Origin: Marsupella aquatica
Taxonomy: Eukaryota; Marchantiophyta
DNA length: 64,000 nucleotides
Direction: 5' to 3'
Assembly: GCA_973895155.1 (NCBI GenBank)
Contig: OZ316897.1
Span: 12,338,001 to 12,402,000 of the forward strand
Positions 39,733-50,544 of the stretch are shown piece after piece. Both the position numbers and the translations under genes were made by a program. Numbering within the stretch: the stretch's first letter is position 1; every line of letters starts with the position of its first letter. The notes beneath the pieces are model-generated. The model was given only the letters and a program-made list of their open reading frames with translations, ran no database searches and had not been told where the DNA came from.

Positions 39733-42354
39733 CAGCGGAGTATAGTCAACCTAGTTGAGCCAAAATACCTAGGATTGTACCATGGAGTGCGTAAGTCAGC
39801 CTGATGTCCAATCAAATTATAGTTCTGAGAGAGTGACTGTAAATTTTCATTGTAGAAAGAAAGCCCAGCCGCTGGGTCGCCAGTGGGTCTGTTCTCATAT
39901 GGTTGATTTTTTATCTTTCTGCCAATGCAAATAAAACGGAAGCCAGTACTAGCGTTCACTGCATCCTACAATCGCAGAGGTATCTTCATCTGCACCTCAG
40001 TTTTGTTCTTCGTTTCGTTTCGGGTGGGACATCTTTCTCAGAGTAGTCTAAAAAATGCACAGATTAAACTTACTGCCTTTTTTGTATCATATCATCCAGT
40101 ACTGGAAGCTTTACAATCGCTGCGGGCTTCCCTATCAGATTGACAAAATATGGCGAAACAGTCAAAGTGAAATAAAATTCGGTGCATAGTCAGATATTTC
40201 ATTGCCAACTCGGAATTGGCAACGAACCCGTGAGCTTGAGAGCTTGAGATTGATCTTCCGAAACATTCCCCTGAGTGTTCTCTTGAACCTCACTTAAATA
40301 ATGCCTTTACCTTTTTACTTCTAAACAAAACTTCGCCACAAATACTAAATCAGCTGCCGGGGCTGAGCCCAGACCTTCAATACGACGACGAAGACACCTT
40401 CCTCAGAGTAGTTCCAAAAATGTAGAGTAGACAAACTGTTCTTGTGATCAGGAGATTATACTTCCAAAACAACCCCCTGAGTGTTCCCGTGAACCTTACT
40501 GAAATAATGCCTTTTACCTTTTCCTTGTAATCAAAACTTCCCCACAAATACGAAAGATTAGCGACAGGGGGAAGACGGGGAAACGAACGAGGGGGAAGAC
40601 GGGGAAACGAACGAGGGGAAAGACGGGGAAAAGAACAAAAATCCTAACAGAGGGGATTCCATAGAGTTTGAGCTCAGTCAAAATATTTAGAATAGGGACC
40701 CACCAGATCAGACTAAGCCCTTGCCGTCTTTAGTCTCAAACTTCACGTATTGGCGTGCTTCTCGGACCAGAGCAGTCAATTCCAAGCATGAAACTTTCTG
40801 TATTGGAGTGTTCCTGAACCAGACGAGAAAATTCCAAGAATCGTTATCCTACCCACCTACAGCTAACAAGCTCCCCACCACAAATTTGGCCGATCGCTTC
40901 TCCATTTGCGTAGTCCTCATTTCTAGACAAGAATGTTATGCGAATTACGGCACTACCAACTCAGTCACAAATTGCTATGCAAATCTCGGCACTATTTGGA
41001 AACGTCGTCGGGGTTGCGCTCCCTTACCATACGTGGACATCTGAGACATTGCTGTCCCACCTCCTCATGTTCGGCCACTGATACAAGTGATTGACTGGAC
41101 CTTTGTCTGGAACCTAACGTATTCACCATACGGATTACAAAGCGAGGGCAACTTTTATTATTTGCTGGGTTTTTCCGGGTTTTGGTTGTGGGTTGGGGGA
41201 GATGCTCAAGCTAGAAGGAGGGCATTAGGAGGATCCAACTCATAACTCTCTACTTGGCTGGCGGTCGACACTTCCGGCAGTCTGAAAAAAAAGGATAGCC
41301 TCGTTTCGCTCCTATAGTCACAAGGATGGCATGAGTGTTTACAGAATTGTACAGGACCTAAGTAGTGGGTCGAACTTGTACCACTAGGTCCAGAAGCCTG
41401 CTCCAAAGTTTAAACTGGTACGGAAAATCAAGTCCTCAAGCATTGACAAAAACTGCAGAAATGGAATGCCTCAACCAAGGTGCAGATGCGAGCACCCGCA
41501 TAACTGTCAGTCGCACTGAACCGGTCCCATTACGAAAAGATAACTGATGAAAAGGGAGTTGCAATGGGGGACATGTCCGAATCCAACATTAAAATAACTC
41601 GTCAAAGTAAATCAGATTGGTGCAACGACATGCAAGTGTAGTAACGGGCCTGAGTGATAATTTATAGAGTTCGCTCGAAAGGTGAGGTCAACAATGGTCA
41701 AATACGATACATCCCCAATGGGGGCACTTTGAAATATGCTGCAAAATCAGGTCTGTCCGGGTATCACTGAATGTACAACAAGTGGGTCGAATCATTTTGA
41801 TGTTACTCTGTAGTATACAAATGTCCCTAAGGTTTCTATGAACAATACCAACATTGGGTAGCACAGGATTTATTGGCGTCGCCTGTCTTGAAGAGATAGT
41901 AATTACAGCCCTGTTTGACCACGTCTGTAGTTCCCTTACCAAGATATTCCCTACACCTGATAAAATTCTAGACATGATCGAAATCCAGACCATGGTGACT
42001 CCAATCGTTTGTCAAAGCTCGTATCAATCCTAGAGCTTCACAAAAACAATCCTCTACGAGGTAGGAGCGTGCGGAGTAATTCAAGCAAGCTGGGATTCTC
42101 GCAGCTATCCACTTTGAGTAGCAGGGTTTAAATTCACCACGCATACTTCACTGTAAACGGTCAATCTTCATCTAATTCTTATGAGAAGAATCACTTCTAA
42201 ACATTGAGAAAGAGGAGGTTAAGCACCGGAGGGAAAAACGAGTGAAAAGGACCTAATCTCATCAATCGCTCTCTTGCGCGGTGTTTAGTTCATCCAATTC
42301 GTATCTCAGTAGAGAACAGAGGCTTACTAGCGAGGGGGTCATAACATAGGAGGA
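39733..42354. other. Convergent spacer between HCF173 and the BTB gene
   Basis: No gene supported. Two ~120-bp diverged copies at about 40240-40370 and 40440-40570 share CCCCTGAGTGTTC, GAACCT-ACT-AAATAATGCC and CACAAATAC. A 26-bp motif (GGGGGAAGACGGGGAAACGA) is repeated three times at 40566-40645. The open frame at 40721-41044 shows no domain. Confidence 0.5.
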
Positions 42355-43800
42355 CTACGCCCAACGCCTTGTTTCCCACACCTCAACAGCTTGATGCCCC
42401 TTCCTCGAAACGAACATTCGATTTCCCCCAACAGCAAGGTTTGAAATGGGATCACTAGTGTGCCTCCTGTAATCCACAAAGTTCCTCCGGAAAGAAGTCT
42501 CCCAGTACTCTTTCTCAGATAAATCCTTGAAGCTATCTGCCAAAGGAACTTCCGACCAGACCTCTACATTACCACCCCGGCTTACATACAGCTGTTTGTT
42601 ATGAGTCATGAGCCTGTTCTCAACCCCTCCCTGGGTTCCTTCAAGTTCTGGATTTGTTTCACTCAACGTCAACCAGGGATCTGTGGCATCAAGGTGACGC
42701 AAATCAGCCATCGCTATGGCTCCAGAGTTTATACTTACTTTAAATATACCAGCGAGCTCTTCATTGGCCACCATATCTGCAAAGACATCCCTCTGCTCCA
42801 CACGAGGGTTTCGGTAGTGAGGCTCTTCCCAGTCCCACACAATTTCTGGCGACCGTAGGTCCCACAATCTTATGTAGCCACTATATCCAAAAGCACCACC
42901 GTGGGATGCACCTACTAAAAGGCAGTTCTTCTCGGGCAGCCATTGCAGTTTGGTGGCAGCTTTGGAGTGCCCAGTTCCTCCGCTTTGCCTACCTATCTCT
43001 TGAATAGCCGTGGTCTCTTTGTCCACCACCATCAATGTGTTGTCCAACTTCTGCCCGCTCTCAAAGCTGGCAAAAATTTGAGTTTCATTGGAAGAAAGTG
43101 CACGCACTGCAGGATTGTACACCCTTGGATCATCCTTATCAACCCATGTCAAACTGTTTGTGTGTCTCCCTTTAATGACATTGTAAATGTGGAGCCCAGG
43201 GAAATCGTCAGCTCCTGCCACGACGTGGGTTTCGCTGATCCTGTTCAATATCTTCACATTGTTCAGTTCTGTGACCGTGCTCTTCCCCTTCCGAAGAGCC
43301 CAATCATACACAGTGATTTTGCTGCCATGTCCCACCCATACCGAGCCATCACTCCCCGCAGCAAAGGCAGACGGAAAATCCAATCCGTTCGGGATTAAAG
43401 GCCTAACCTTTTCAACATCTATGCCATCCAGAGGACCCGGGGCAAGAGCTTCTTGTAGTTGCTTCAGGAGTCCATAATAAGTCGCCTCCCTGATCAACTT
43501 GTCAAGAGGGAAGGCCTCGCTGTCCTTGTCATCTATCGTACCAGTGCGTAAGACACTCAAGAGAATGGCAAAAGGTTCCGAGTCTCTGTCAAAGAACACT
43601 TCAGCGTTCTCGATGAGAGCGTTAGTGGCAACTTGGAGAAGAGTGGAGCCTTTCCCTGCGTGCTGAAGTGTGCCTAGGGTGGTCTCAAACAATCGTCCAC
43701 CCACATGTATCTTCACTCTCCTGCTCGCATCCATAGTTGGAGATTGTGACCCCAACCTTACGAGAGGCTGCGAATTCGCCGGGCCTCCCATAGGTGCCAT
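42355..43800 (-). CDS. BTB/POZ protein, plant KCTD (T1-type) family with WD-like C-terminal region
   Basis: Single-exon gene, 481 residues, ATG at 43800, TAG at 42355-42357. Residues ~28-118 form a potassium-channel tetramerisation-type BTB domain (RRVKIHVGGRLFETTLGTL, FFDRDSEPFAILLSVLRTG, LIREATYYGL). The remainder holds repeated beta-strand segments with WD-like endings (VGHGSKITVYDWAL, GYIRLWDLRSPEIVWDWEE, NRMFVSRKGHQAVEVWETRR), predicted to form a propeller. It matches the plant family containing At5g41330 and At3g09030; BTB proteins of this kind are thought to be CUL3 adaptors, but no substrate is suggested by the sequence. The only nearby gene, HCF173, is convergent and unrelated. Confidence 0.9.
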   Translation of the reverse strand: MAPMGGPANSQPLVRLGSQSPTMDASRRVKIHVGGRLFETTLGTLQHAGKGSTLLQVATNALIENAEVFFDRDSEPFAILLSVLRTGTIDDKDSEAFPLDKLIREATYYGLLKQLQEALAPGPLDGIDVEKVRPLIPNGLDFPSAFAAGSDGSVWVGHGSKITVYDWALRKGKSTVTELNNVKILNRISETHVVAGADDFPGLHIYNVIKGRHTNSLTWVDKDDPRVYNPAVRALSSNETQIFASFESGQKLDNTLMVVDKETTAIQEIGRQSGGTGHSKAATKLQWLPEKNCLLVGASHGGAFGYSGYIRLWDLRSPEIVWDWEEPHYRNPRVEQRDVFADMVANEELAGIFKVSINSGAIAMADLRHLDATDPWLTLSETNPELEGTQGGVENRLMTHNKQLYVSRGGNVEVWSEVPLADSFKDLSEKEYWETSFRRNFVDYRRHTSDPISNLAVGGNRMFVSRKGHQAVEVWETRRWA

Positions 43801-45280
43801 GCTCTTACGAGATTGCTACAACCCGTCCTCTCCCTTCAAAGCTCTACTGCTCCCACACAATCCAACTTTCAGGAGTAGGACTGCTCGTCCTCCAGCTCCC
43901 GGATCGTCCCCACAAAACTCACCGTCGCAACTGGGATCCTTGACCTCCAATCCTCCACCTCGCCCCTTCTCTATACCTCCCACAAAAATGCCAACCTAAC
44001 GAGAGAAATCCTTGCCCTCCACCTTCACCTTCAGTTCTTCTGTTCCGAGGACAATAAAGGCTCCCAACGGAAGACCACACAGGTCAGAAGTAGCAAACTC
44101 TTACGAATTCAGTGAAGGAGTCACACTTCAGAAACCTGACAATGCCAAATTTCGTTTCTAAACCTTCTCCAACCCTTTCTCTAAGTCGAGTGACTGCCAC
44201 GAAAAACTGCCGTCCTCTGCTGCTTCCCACCTAAACTAAACCAAAACCAAAACTAGACCCAATCCTTTCCCCTCCCCTCCCTTCACTCGATGGCAGGAAG
44301 AGGTCAAATCCACAAGGCAAGCCGGCCCGCGTCGCAGCATCAGCAGCGGACCCACTCCAATGTTCTCTTTTCGTCAACTGCACAAGCTCCACGTTTCCTC
44401 AGGTCTGATAATAATTCTCCAATCTCGGGGTCCCGTTTGGTAGAAAGCGTGGAGGGGGGCGAAGGCAGGACAAGGAGGAAGCTGGATGACTCTTCACGTC
44501 CTATGGACCGATAAATCCTGCACAGTAGAAGAATAAGTCAGGATGAAGGAGCAGGTCGCCTACTTCCAACAACAAACGTAGTCACAGCCTGCTACAGTTC
44601 ACGATTCAGTTTCCTTCCAATAGTTCCATCCGGACCATCCTGTTCCCTCGTCTTGCGCCTCACCGACAGACCTCCTCAGCCGAACTACGCTGACCAAATT
44701 GCAGGTCACCACTCCAGAGTCCAGACCTCTGCCTTCATGCAATCATTCCGGTTGCGAAGAGGAGCAATTTCATCTCGTTACTGACCGCTTTAATAATTCC
44801 GGCTCGATGCGAGCGATTGGCGGCCCGAAACAGGGGAATTGCCGAATTGCAAAGGGGAACAGAATGATGGTGTGAGAGATGGTGTGGAAGGAAGCTCCCA
44901 TCGCGCCGTCGTCGAGGTGGTACAGTTGTGGAAGGAGTCTAGAAGGAGTCTTCTGCTAGTGATTCTGTCCGGAGAGAGAGAGAGAGAGAGAGAGGGGGGG
45001 CTGACCGGGTCCCGAGGGGCGGACTGCTCGGTTCCATGCTGTTCCATACTGACTCGAACTGTGTCCTCAAACCTGCCAAAGTGGACGCCACATCTATTTC
45101 AAAAAATTGAAATAGATTGACAACTTTTGACTGTTCTGCCATTAAATATGTTCGAGTTGATGATATAGCCACCCCTTTTTTTCTACAGATATACCATGAT
45201 TTTAGTATATGGATGGCAAACTCACCTACTAAACCAGATTAACCATATACAAAAAGCCTGACATATTTGTAAATACAATA
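43801..45280. other. Upstream region of the BTB gene
   Basis: CT-rich, probably promoter and 5' UTR of the BTB gene (minus strand). An (AG)n run lies at 44972-44992. Open frames here lack domains and I list none as genes. Confidence 0.5.
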
Positions 45281-46560
45281 AAAACAGTTTAGGGTTTAGC
45301 CAGGGGAGGGGGGGATGCTGGAGGTATGGTCCTGTAAGGCCAGGCAGGAATGGCAATGCCGGGCCAACCCAGACAGCTGGTATCAATGACGACAAGCGTC
45401 ACACTGAACCTGAGCATCGGAAGGGGAGGAGGGCCGATGACAATGGATAGAGGGAGGGGTGGAGGAGGGTGAAACGCTGGGGGGAGGGGGAGGTACACGC
45501 GTGAGGGGGCACATAACAGGATGAAGAAGGTTCTGAGGGGGCAAGGGTTGCGACAAGAAAGGGTGAGGAAAGAAATGGACATAGGAGGAAGTAGTGGAGC
45601 AGGGGGTGGGGCCAATAAAGTAGGAAAAGATGGAGAGGAAGGGCTGGTGAAGGCTGGGAGGAGGTGGCGGAATCAGCATGAGGTGAAGGGGATGCGAAAG
45701 AGAGGGGGGGGGGGGGGGGGGCGGTAACGGGGAGAACGGAGGCAAGGGGGGTGACTGGGCAGGAGGGGGCGGCGGGTCCAATGAAGCGTCAAGAACCAGG
45801 GCCCGGGAAGAGGAGACAGACAGTTTCCAGAAGGGGGAGACAATAGGAGGGGCCGGGATGGGGTGTGTAAAAGGGGGGCAGCCTCAAGAGGGTCAGAGTC
45901 CGACGGTAGGCAAGAGGGAAGGGGACTATTTGGTAAAGGAGGGTCCGGGGGAAGGGGACCAACAGGTAGAGGAGGGTCTGGGGGGAGCGATGGGGGGAGA
46001 AAGGGGGTTACAAACCGAGGATCCATGGGCTCACAAAAGGGGGGGGGGGGTCAACAGGCAGGTCCACCACAGGAGAGCAGGGTGAGGCAACAAGGAGAGC
46101 AGGAGGGCAAACGGAGGGGGGGGGGTCAACCGGACGACCCACCTCCGGAGAGGAGGGTGGGGCAACAAGGGGGAACAGGAGGGCAGTCGGGCAGGGGGGG
46201 GGGGGAGGGCAGTCCGGAGATGAGGTTGGGGCAACAAGGGGAACATGAGGGCAGTCGGGTGGGTCAACAGGAAGACCCACATCCGGAGACGAGGGTGGGC
46301 CCAAAGGGCACAGGATGGCAGGTAGGGGGGTCGGCGACAGGGGTAAAAACGGGAGGGGAAGGGGGGCTGGAAGGGATAACAATAGGGTCAGATGGCGATA
46401 GGGGTGGCACACAAGGAGGGTGTGGAACAGGAAGAAAGGGGTCATCGGGACAAGGCTCCATAAAATCATCCATAAAGGTGTTGCCCTCTGGCCGGCAGAA
46501 CAGCCGCAATGGGAGTGGACGGGGATGATGGAGGGGAGGAGGAGGAGACTCCATCCGGAA
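45281..46560. repeat. Strand-asymmetric G-rich tract with minisatellite units
   Basis: The plus strand is strongly purine-rich for ~1.3 kb, with G runs of eight or more bases (45705-45721, 46039-46050, 46118-46127, 46193-46205). Imperfect ~60-80 base units containing GGTGGGGCAACAAGG, GGAGGGCA and a CC-CC-GGAGA block repeat at about 46060-46300. Long open frames on both strands simply reflect Gly/Arg-rich or Pro-rich low complexity, so I do not call a gene. Confidence 0.75.
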
Positions 46561-47405
46561 CACAAGGCCTAAACAAGAGAAGAACAAACAGAAAATGAAA
46601 CAACAAAAAAGAAAAAAACAATAAAGAGAGGAAACCGAAAATGAAGAACCTCAGATGAGGAAAACATCACAGAGGGATCCAACGTAGGGTGACACCCAAA
46701 CAACAGCGGCTAGACGAGGATCGCCAACACAAGGGCCTGAGGCCCCACAGACTGGACACTAGCACCCGACCCCCACCACAACCTCCAGGCAGCAGGTCAC
46801 ACAAGAAAGGGAGCCGTGCAAACGCCCCAACAATAGCACCAAGGCCAGGTTGCATGCGAAAACCAGACTAAAAATGATAAACTATCGAACCTGCAGAAGC
46901 CAAAAAAGGACGGACACTTATCAGCATAGGATTGGGGCCGGCCGCATGCATGGCCACCAAACCCAACAGAGCCCAGGGGGGCGCGTCACCCCCGGCGAGA
47001 GACTGCCCACAGCCCCCTTTGAAGTGATGGGCAACTTGCCAAGTTGTCGGGCACTTCAACTCAGCACTTGCCGGGTGAAAATCGGCCCAAATGTTGGGCA
47101 TTCCATGTTATTCCCCAGGCCGGAGCGGGTGTTGGACCGGGATAGGCCGGGGTCGGGCCGGGACAGGGTTGGGCTGGGTCGCGGCACGGTGTGAACGGGC
47201 TGGGGCCAGGGCCGAGAAGTCAAGATCAGGCGGCCAAAACGATCCGGGTGACGAATTGCGATTGACAGACTCTAAAACCTCTATTTATTGGGCAAGTCCA
47301 AACCGAAAACCTCTATTTATTGGGCAAGTCCAAACCGGGCCCACAGCCGAATGACCTCCCAGAGACGAGGCCCATTAATTGCTCCTGCCCACCGGAAGAG
47401 CGTAT
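46561..47405. other. GC-rich spacer
   Basis: No gene seen. A 32-base unit (CCTCTATTTATTGGGCAAGT at its core) is present twice in tandem at 47276-47338. 47118-47215 is a G-rich run of imperfect GGCCGGG motifs, with a related region at 62500-62620. Confidence 0.5.
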
Positions 47406-47409
47406 TTTT

Positions 47410-47690
47410 TAAGTGCAAATTTTAGCCAAATTCCACCTCCCCAAAAAACTTTCGCCACTTTTGGCTAAGATTAGCTATATTTTTCTGACACCATTAGCCA
47501 CTCTTCCACCAAATCATTGACCCCATTAGCCAGAATCTGACGGCTCTCCTTAAATCTAGGGATATCTGACGGTCACAATTTAATTTAATAAAATTTGTCA
47601 GAGAATATTCTTAACATCTCCTCCCTCAGAGAAGCAAACATTCGCCACACTGGCTAAAAATAAAAAACCTTAAAAAATACGCTGCACCGG
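47410..47690. repeat. MITE-like repeat copy
   Basis: Best-preserved copy of the family seen at 21450-23110: AGCCAAATTCCACCTCCCC, CATTAGCCAGAATCTGACGG, CTCTCCTTAAATCTAGGG, TAACATCTCCTCCCTCAG and the end TTCGCCACACTGGCTAAAAA followed by AACCTTAAAAAAT. Confidence 0.65.
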
Positions 47691-48003
47691 AAGGCCCTCC
47701 AGACTAGGGGGGCGCACACGCGTGCTCCCCCTTCCCACAAACCCGGCCCTCGTATCTCGCCTCGCTGCCTCCCCCTCGCGCTGCCTCGAGCCCTCGACCT
47801 CGCAACAAGGGACAAGTCTATGGGGCCAGCCCATAGAAATGGGATTAGATTCGTTATCCAAGTTCCTCCTTGTTCTGTCTTCCCCCACTCCTCGCTTTCT
47901 ACCAAACGGGGTAACAATGGCTGCTGTCACCATGATGGCGTGGGGAGCTTTCTGTCATTTTTATTAAGTCTCGGATTGGATTTTCATTCAGTTTCCAGTA
48001 GAC

Positions 48004-50544
48004 ATGGTGAGCGGAGGAGGAGCGATGTGTGCTCTGGGTAGCTCTGCTTCATTAGGGTTTAAGAGCGATAATAGGATTGAAGTTGCAGTGGTGGTGACGA
48101 CGGCAACAGGACAAGCAAAGCGAACATTGACATGCTTCGCACGCCGTGGAGAGTGCTTCAATGGGAAACAGGTGACAGAGTTTCACAGGGCTGGCAGTTT
48201 TGTGATAACTCCTGCATACTGGAGACTGGAATCGAAACAAGCAAGAGGCAGGTTGGTTTTCTGTCAACACGCAGTGGCTGAGGATTCTCAGCAGAAGGTA
48301 GGAGGGGATCTGACGGAAAGGAGCTCTTCCGATGGTGCAGCTGCGGATTCTCAGGAGAAGGTAAGAGGGGATCTGACGGAAAGGAGCTCTTCCGATGGTG
48401 CAGCTGAGGATTCTCAGGAGAAGGTAGGAGGGGATCTGATGGAAAGGAGCTCTTCTGATGGTGCAGCTGAGGATTCTCAGGAGAAGGTAGGAGGGGATCT
48501 GACGGAAAGGAGCTCTTCCGATGGTGCAGCTGCTTCGTCGTCATCTGGTCATAGTCCATCACCTCCTTTCCACAGTCCATCCTTGGCCAAGCTCGTTAAG
48601 AAAGTGAATATTTTACTGGAACGGGTCCACCCAGAGGGCACCGTGGAAGAATCCTTGGAGACTCTAAATCTGAAATTTATAAGTCAACAGCTGGTGCGAG
48701 ATGTGTTGAAGGCCCAGGGAGATGTCAGATTAGCCATGGCATTTTTCAGGTGGGTGGAAAAATTCCCAGATTTTAAACATACCCCTGAAATGTACATTTC
48801 AATGTTCTATAAGCTGATGGATGCCAGAGAGCTTGATAGTGGCAGAAATCTCTTGAGGGAGATGACGGACAAGGGCTGGACCGTAGTGGCCATCTACTTC
48901 AATATTCTAGTGACCAGGCTCTGCAAGTCTGGACGAACGGATATAGCTTACACTCTTCTCCAGGATATGAATGAGCTTGGCCCACCGCCTGATGTGATCA
49001 CGTATTCAGCTCTTATCAGCGGTTTGTGCAGGAGTAACCAACTTACTGAAGCCTTGCAGCTCTTTGAAGCTATGAAAGCTAAGAATTGTGCTCCAAACCA
49101 TGTCACGTACAACACGCTCATTCACCATACTGGAAAAACTGGTCAGGTATCTGAATCAAGCATACTTTTCGAGGAAATGAAACAAGCAGGAGTTGGTCCT
49201 GATTTAGTCACATTCACGTGTCTGATTGCTGGGCTCTGTAAGGCTGGTCGAGTGGAGGACGCATTGGAAAGGTTCAATGAGCTGCGGTCATTAGGGCTTG
49301 TTCCTGATGCTGTTATTTACAACACGTTGATAGATGGTTTAGGCAAGGCAGGGCGTACTGCTGAAGCAAGAGAGCTTATGACTTTCATGAGCTCAACAGG
49401 TTGCAAGGCAGATTTGGTGACGTATAACACACTAATTGACGGTGTGGGGAAGGAAGGGAGAATCGATTTGGCATTTAGCTTTTTTGAGGAACTGAAATCG
49501 CGAGGGTTGAATCCAGATGTGGTGACGTATAGCACTCTCATTGATGCAGTGGGGAGGTCAGGTCATGCTGAGGACGCTAACCAGCTTATAGACGAAATGC
49601 TTGAGATGGGATGCACCCCAAACTTGGTTACGTGGAATTCACTGATTAATGGGCTTGTCAAAGCAGGCCAAACAGTAGAAGCACAGGTGGTTTTCGAAAA
49701 GATGGTCGAAGTAGGTTGCATGCCTGATGTTGTGACCTATAATTCCCTCATAGATGGTCTCGGTAGGGCTGGTAAAGTGGAAAGTGCCTGCCAATTATTC
49801 AAAGAGATGAAGGAGAAGATGTGTACTCCAGATCTTGTCACCTATAACTCGCTTATAAAAGGCCTTGGAAGAGCTGGCTACGTCACAGAGTCTTACAAGC
49901 TTTATGGCAAGCTGACAACAAAAGGTTATCCCCTCGATGTGATGACATACAACATTCTTATAGACAGTTTAGGGAAAGCAGGGTTAGTTGAGGCAGCGCA
50001 GGATGTGTTTGCAGAAATGAAGGCGAACGGTTTTGCTCCCGATGTGTTTACGTACAATACTTTGATTAATGCTTTAGGAAGAGCGGGACAAGCTCTTGAG
50101 GCTTGCAATGTCTTAGAGGAGATGAAATCGAAAGGCTGTTCATCCGATATTGTCACTTACAACACCCTCATCAACCGTCTGGGTAGGGCAGGCTTTGCTG
50201 ACAAGGCCTACTCGGTTTTTGAGGAAATGGAGAAGGATGGTTGCGTCGCAGACAGTTTGACCTACGAATCTTTGATTCAGGCCCTAAGAAGGGCAGGACA
50301 GACAGAGCAAGCATACAAGCTTCTTAGACAAATGGAGGAGAAGGGTTTCCGTCCCAAAGAAAGTATCATGCAGGCTGTCATCCAAGAGTTATTCCAGTCA
50401 GGGCAGAAACAGCAAGCGGCAGATATCTCAGAAACAGATGAGGATCTCCATGTGGGTGAGTTCACTCATACTCATCTTAGTCTTGATAAGTATACTTCGT
50501 CACAGCCGAGTAGATCGAGTCGGGTGAGTGAACTCCTCGATTAG
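48004..50544 (+). CDS. P-class pentatricopeptide repeat (PPR) protein
   Basis: Single exon, 846 residues, ATG at 48004. Residues 1-90 are basic and Ser/Thr/Ala-rich, compatible with organelle targeting. Residues 92-175 are four 21-residue units (core DSQEKVGGDLTERSSSDGA) from a 63-base minisatellite. From about residue 255 there are 15-16 consecutive PPR motifs, nearly all exactly 35 residues with the P-type pattern (VVTYNTLI-GLG-AG...EM...G..PD). There are no E/DYW, SMR or L/S motifs, so RNA editing is unlikely; P-class proteins bind organellar RNA to protect, splice or translate it. Positions 5 and 35 of the motifs are mostly Asn/Asp. The family is too large to name an orthologue. No introns, as is usual for plant PPR genes. 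Confidence 0.92.
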   Translation: MVSGGGAMCALGSSASLGFKSDNRIEVAVVVTTATGQAKRTLTCFARRGECFNGKQVTEFHRAGSFVITPAYWRLESKQARGRLVFCQHAVAEDSQQKVGGDLTERSSSDGAAADSQEKVRGDLTERSSSDGAAEDSQEKVGGDLMERSSSDGAAEDSQEKVGGDLTERSSSDGAAASSSSGHSPSPPFHSPSLAKLVKKVNILLERVHPEGTVEESLETLNLKFISQQLVRDVLKAQGDVRLAMAFFRWVEKFPDFKHTPEMYISMFYKLMDARELDSGRNLLREMTDKGWTVVAIYFNILVTRLCKSGRTDIAYTLLQDMNELGPPPDVITYSALISGLCRSNQLTEALQLFEAMKAKNCAPNHVTYNTLIHHTGKTGQVSESSILFEEMKQAGVGPDLVTFTCLIAGLCKAGRVEDALERFNELRSLGLVPDAVIYNTLIDGLGKAGRTAEARELMTFMSSTGCKADLVTYNTLIDGVGKEGRIDLAFSFFEELKSRGLNPDVVTYSTLIDAVGRSGHAEDANQLIDEMLEMGCTPNLVTWNSLINGLVKAGQTVEAQVVFEKMVEVGCMPDVVTYNSLIDGLGRAGKVESACQLFKEMKEKMCTPDLVTYNSLIKGLGRAGYVTESYKLYGKLTTKGYPLDVMTYNILIDSLGKAGLVEAAQDVFAEMKANGFAPDVFTYNTLINALGRAGQALEACNVLEEMKSKGCSSDIVTYNTLINRLGRAGFADKAYSVFEEMEKDGCVADSLTYESLIQALRRAGQTEQAYKLLRQMEEKGFRPKESIMQAVIQELFQSGQKQQAADISETDEDLHVGEFTHTHLSLDKYTSSQPSRSSRVSELLD

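Noticed and set aside
45863-46565. Gly/Arg-rich (+) and Pro-rich (-) open frames up to 221 codons
   Set aside because: They arise from low-complexity G-rich DNA, overlap in several frames and lack any domain.
48158-48580. 140-codon minus-strand open frame with repeats
   Set aside because: It is the complement of the 63-bp minisatellite of the PPR gene; the repeat length, a multiple of three, keeps it open.
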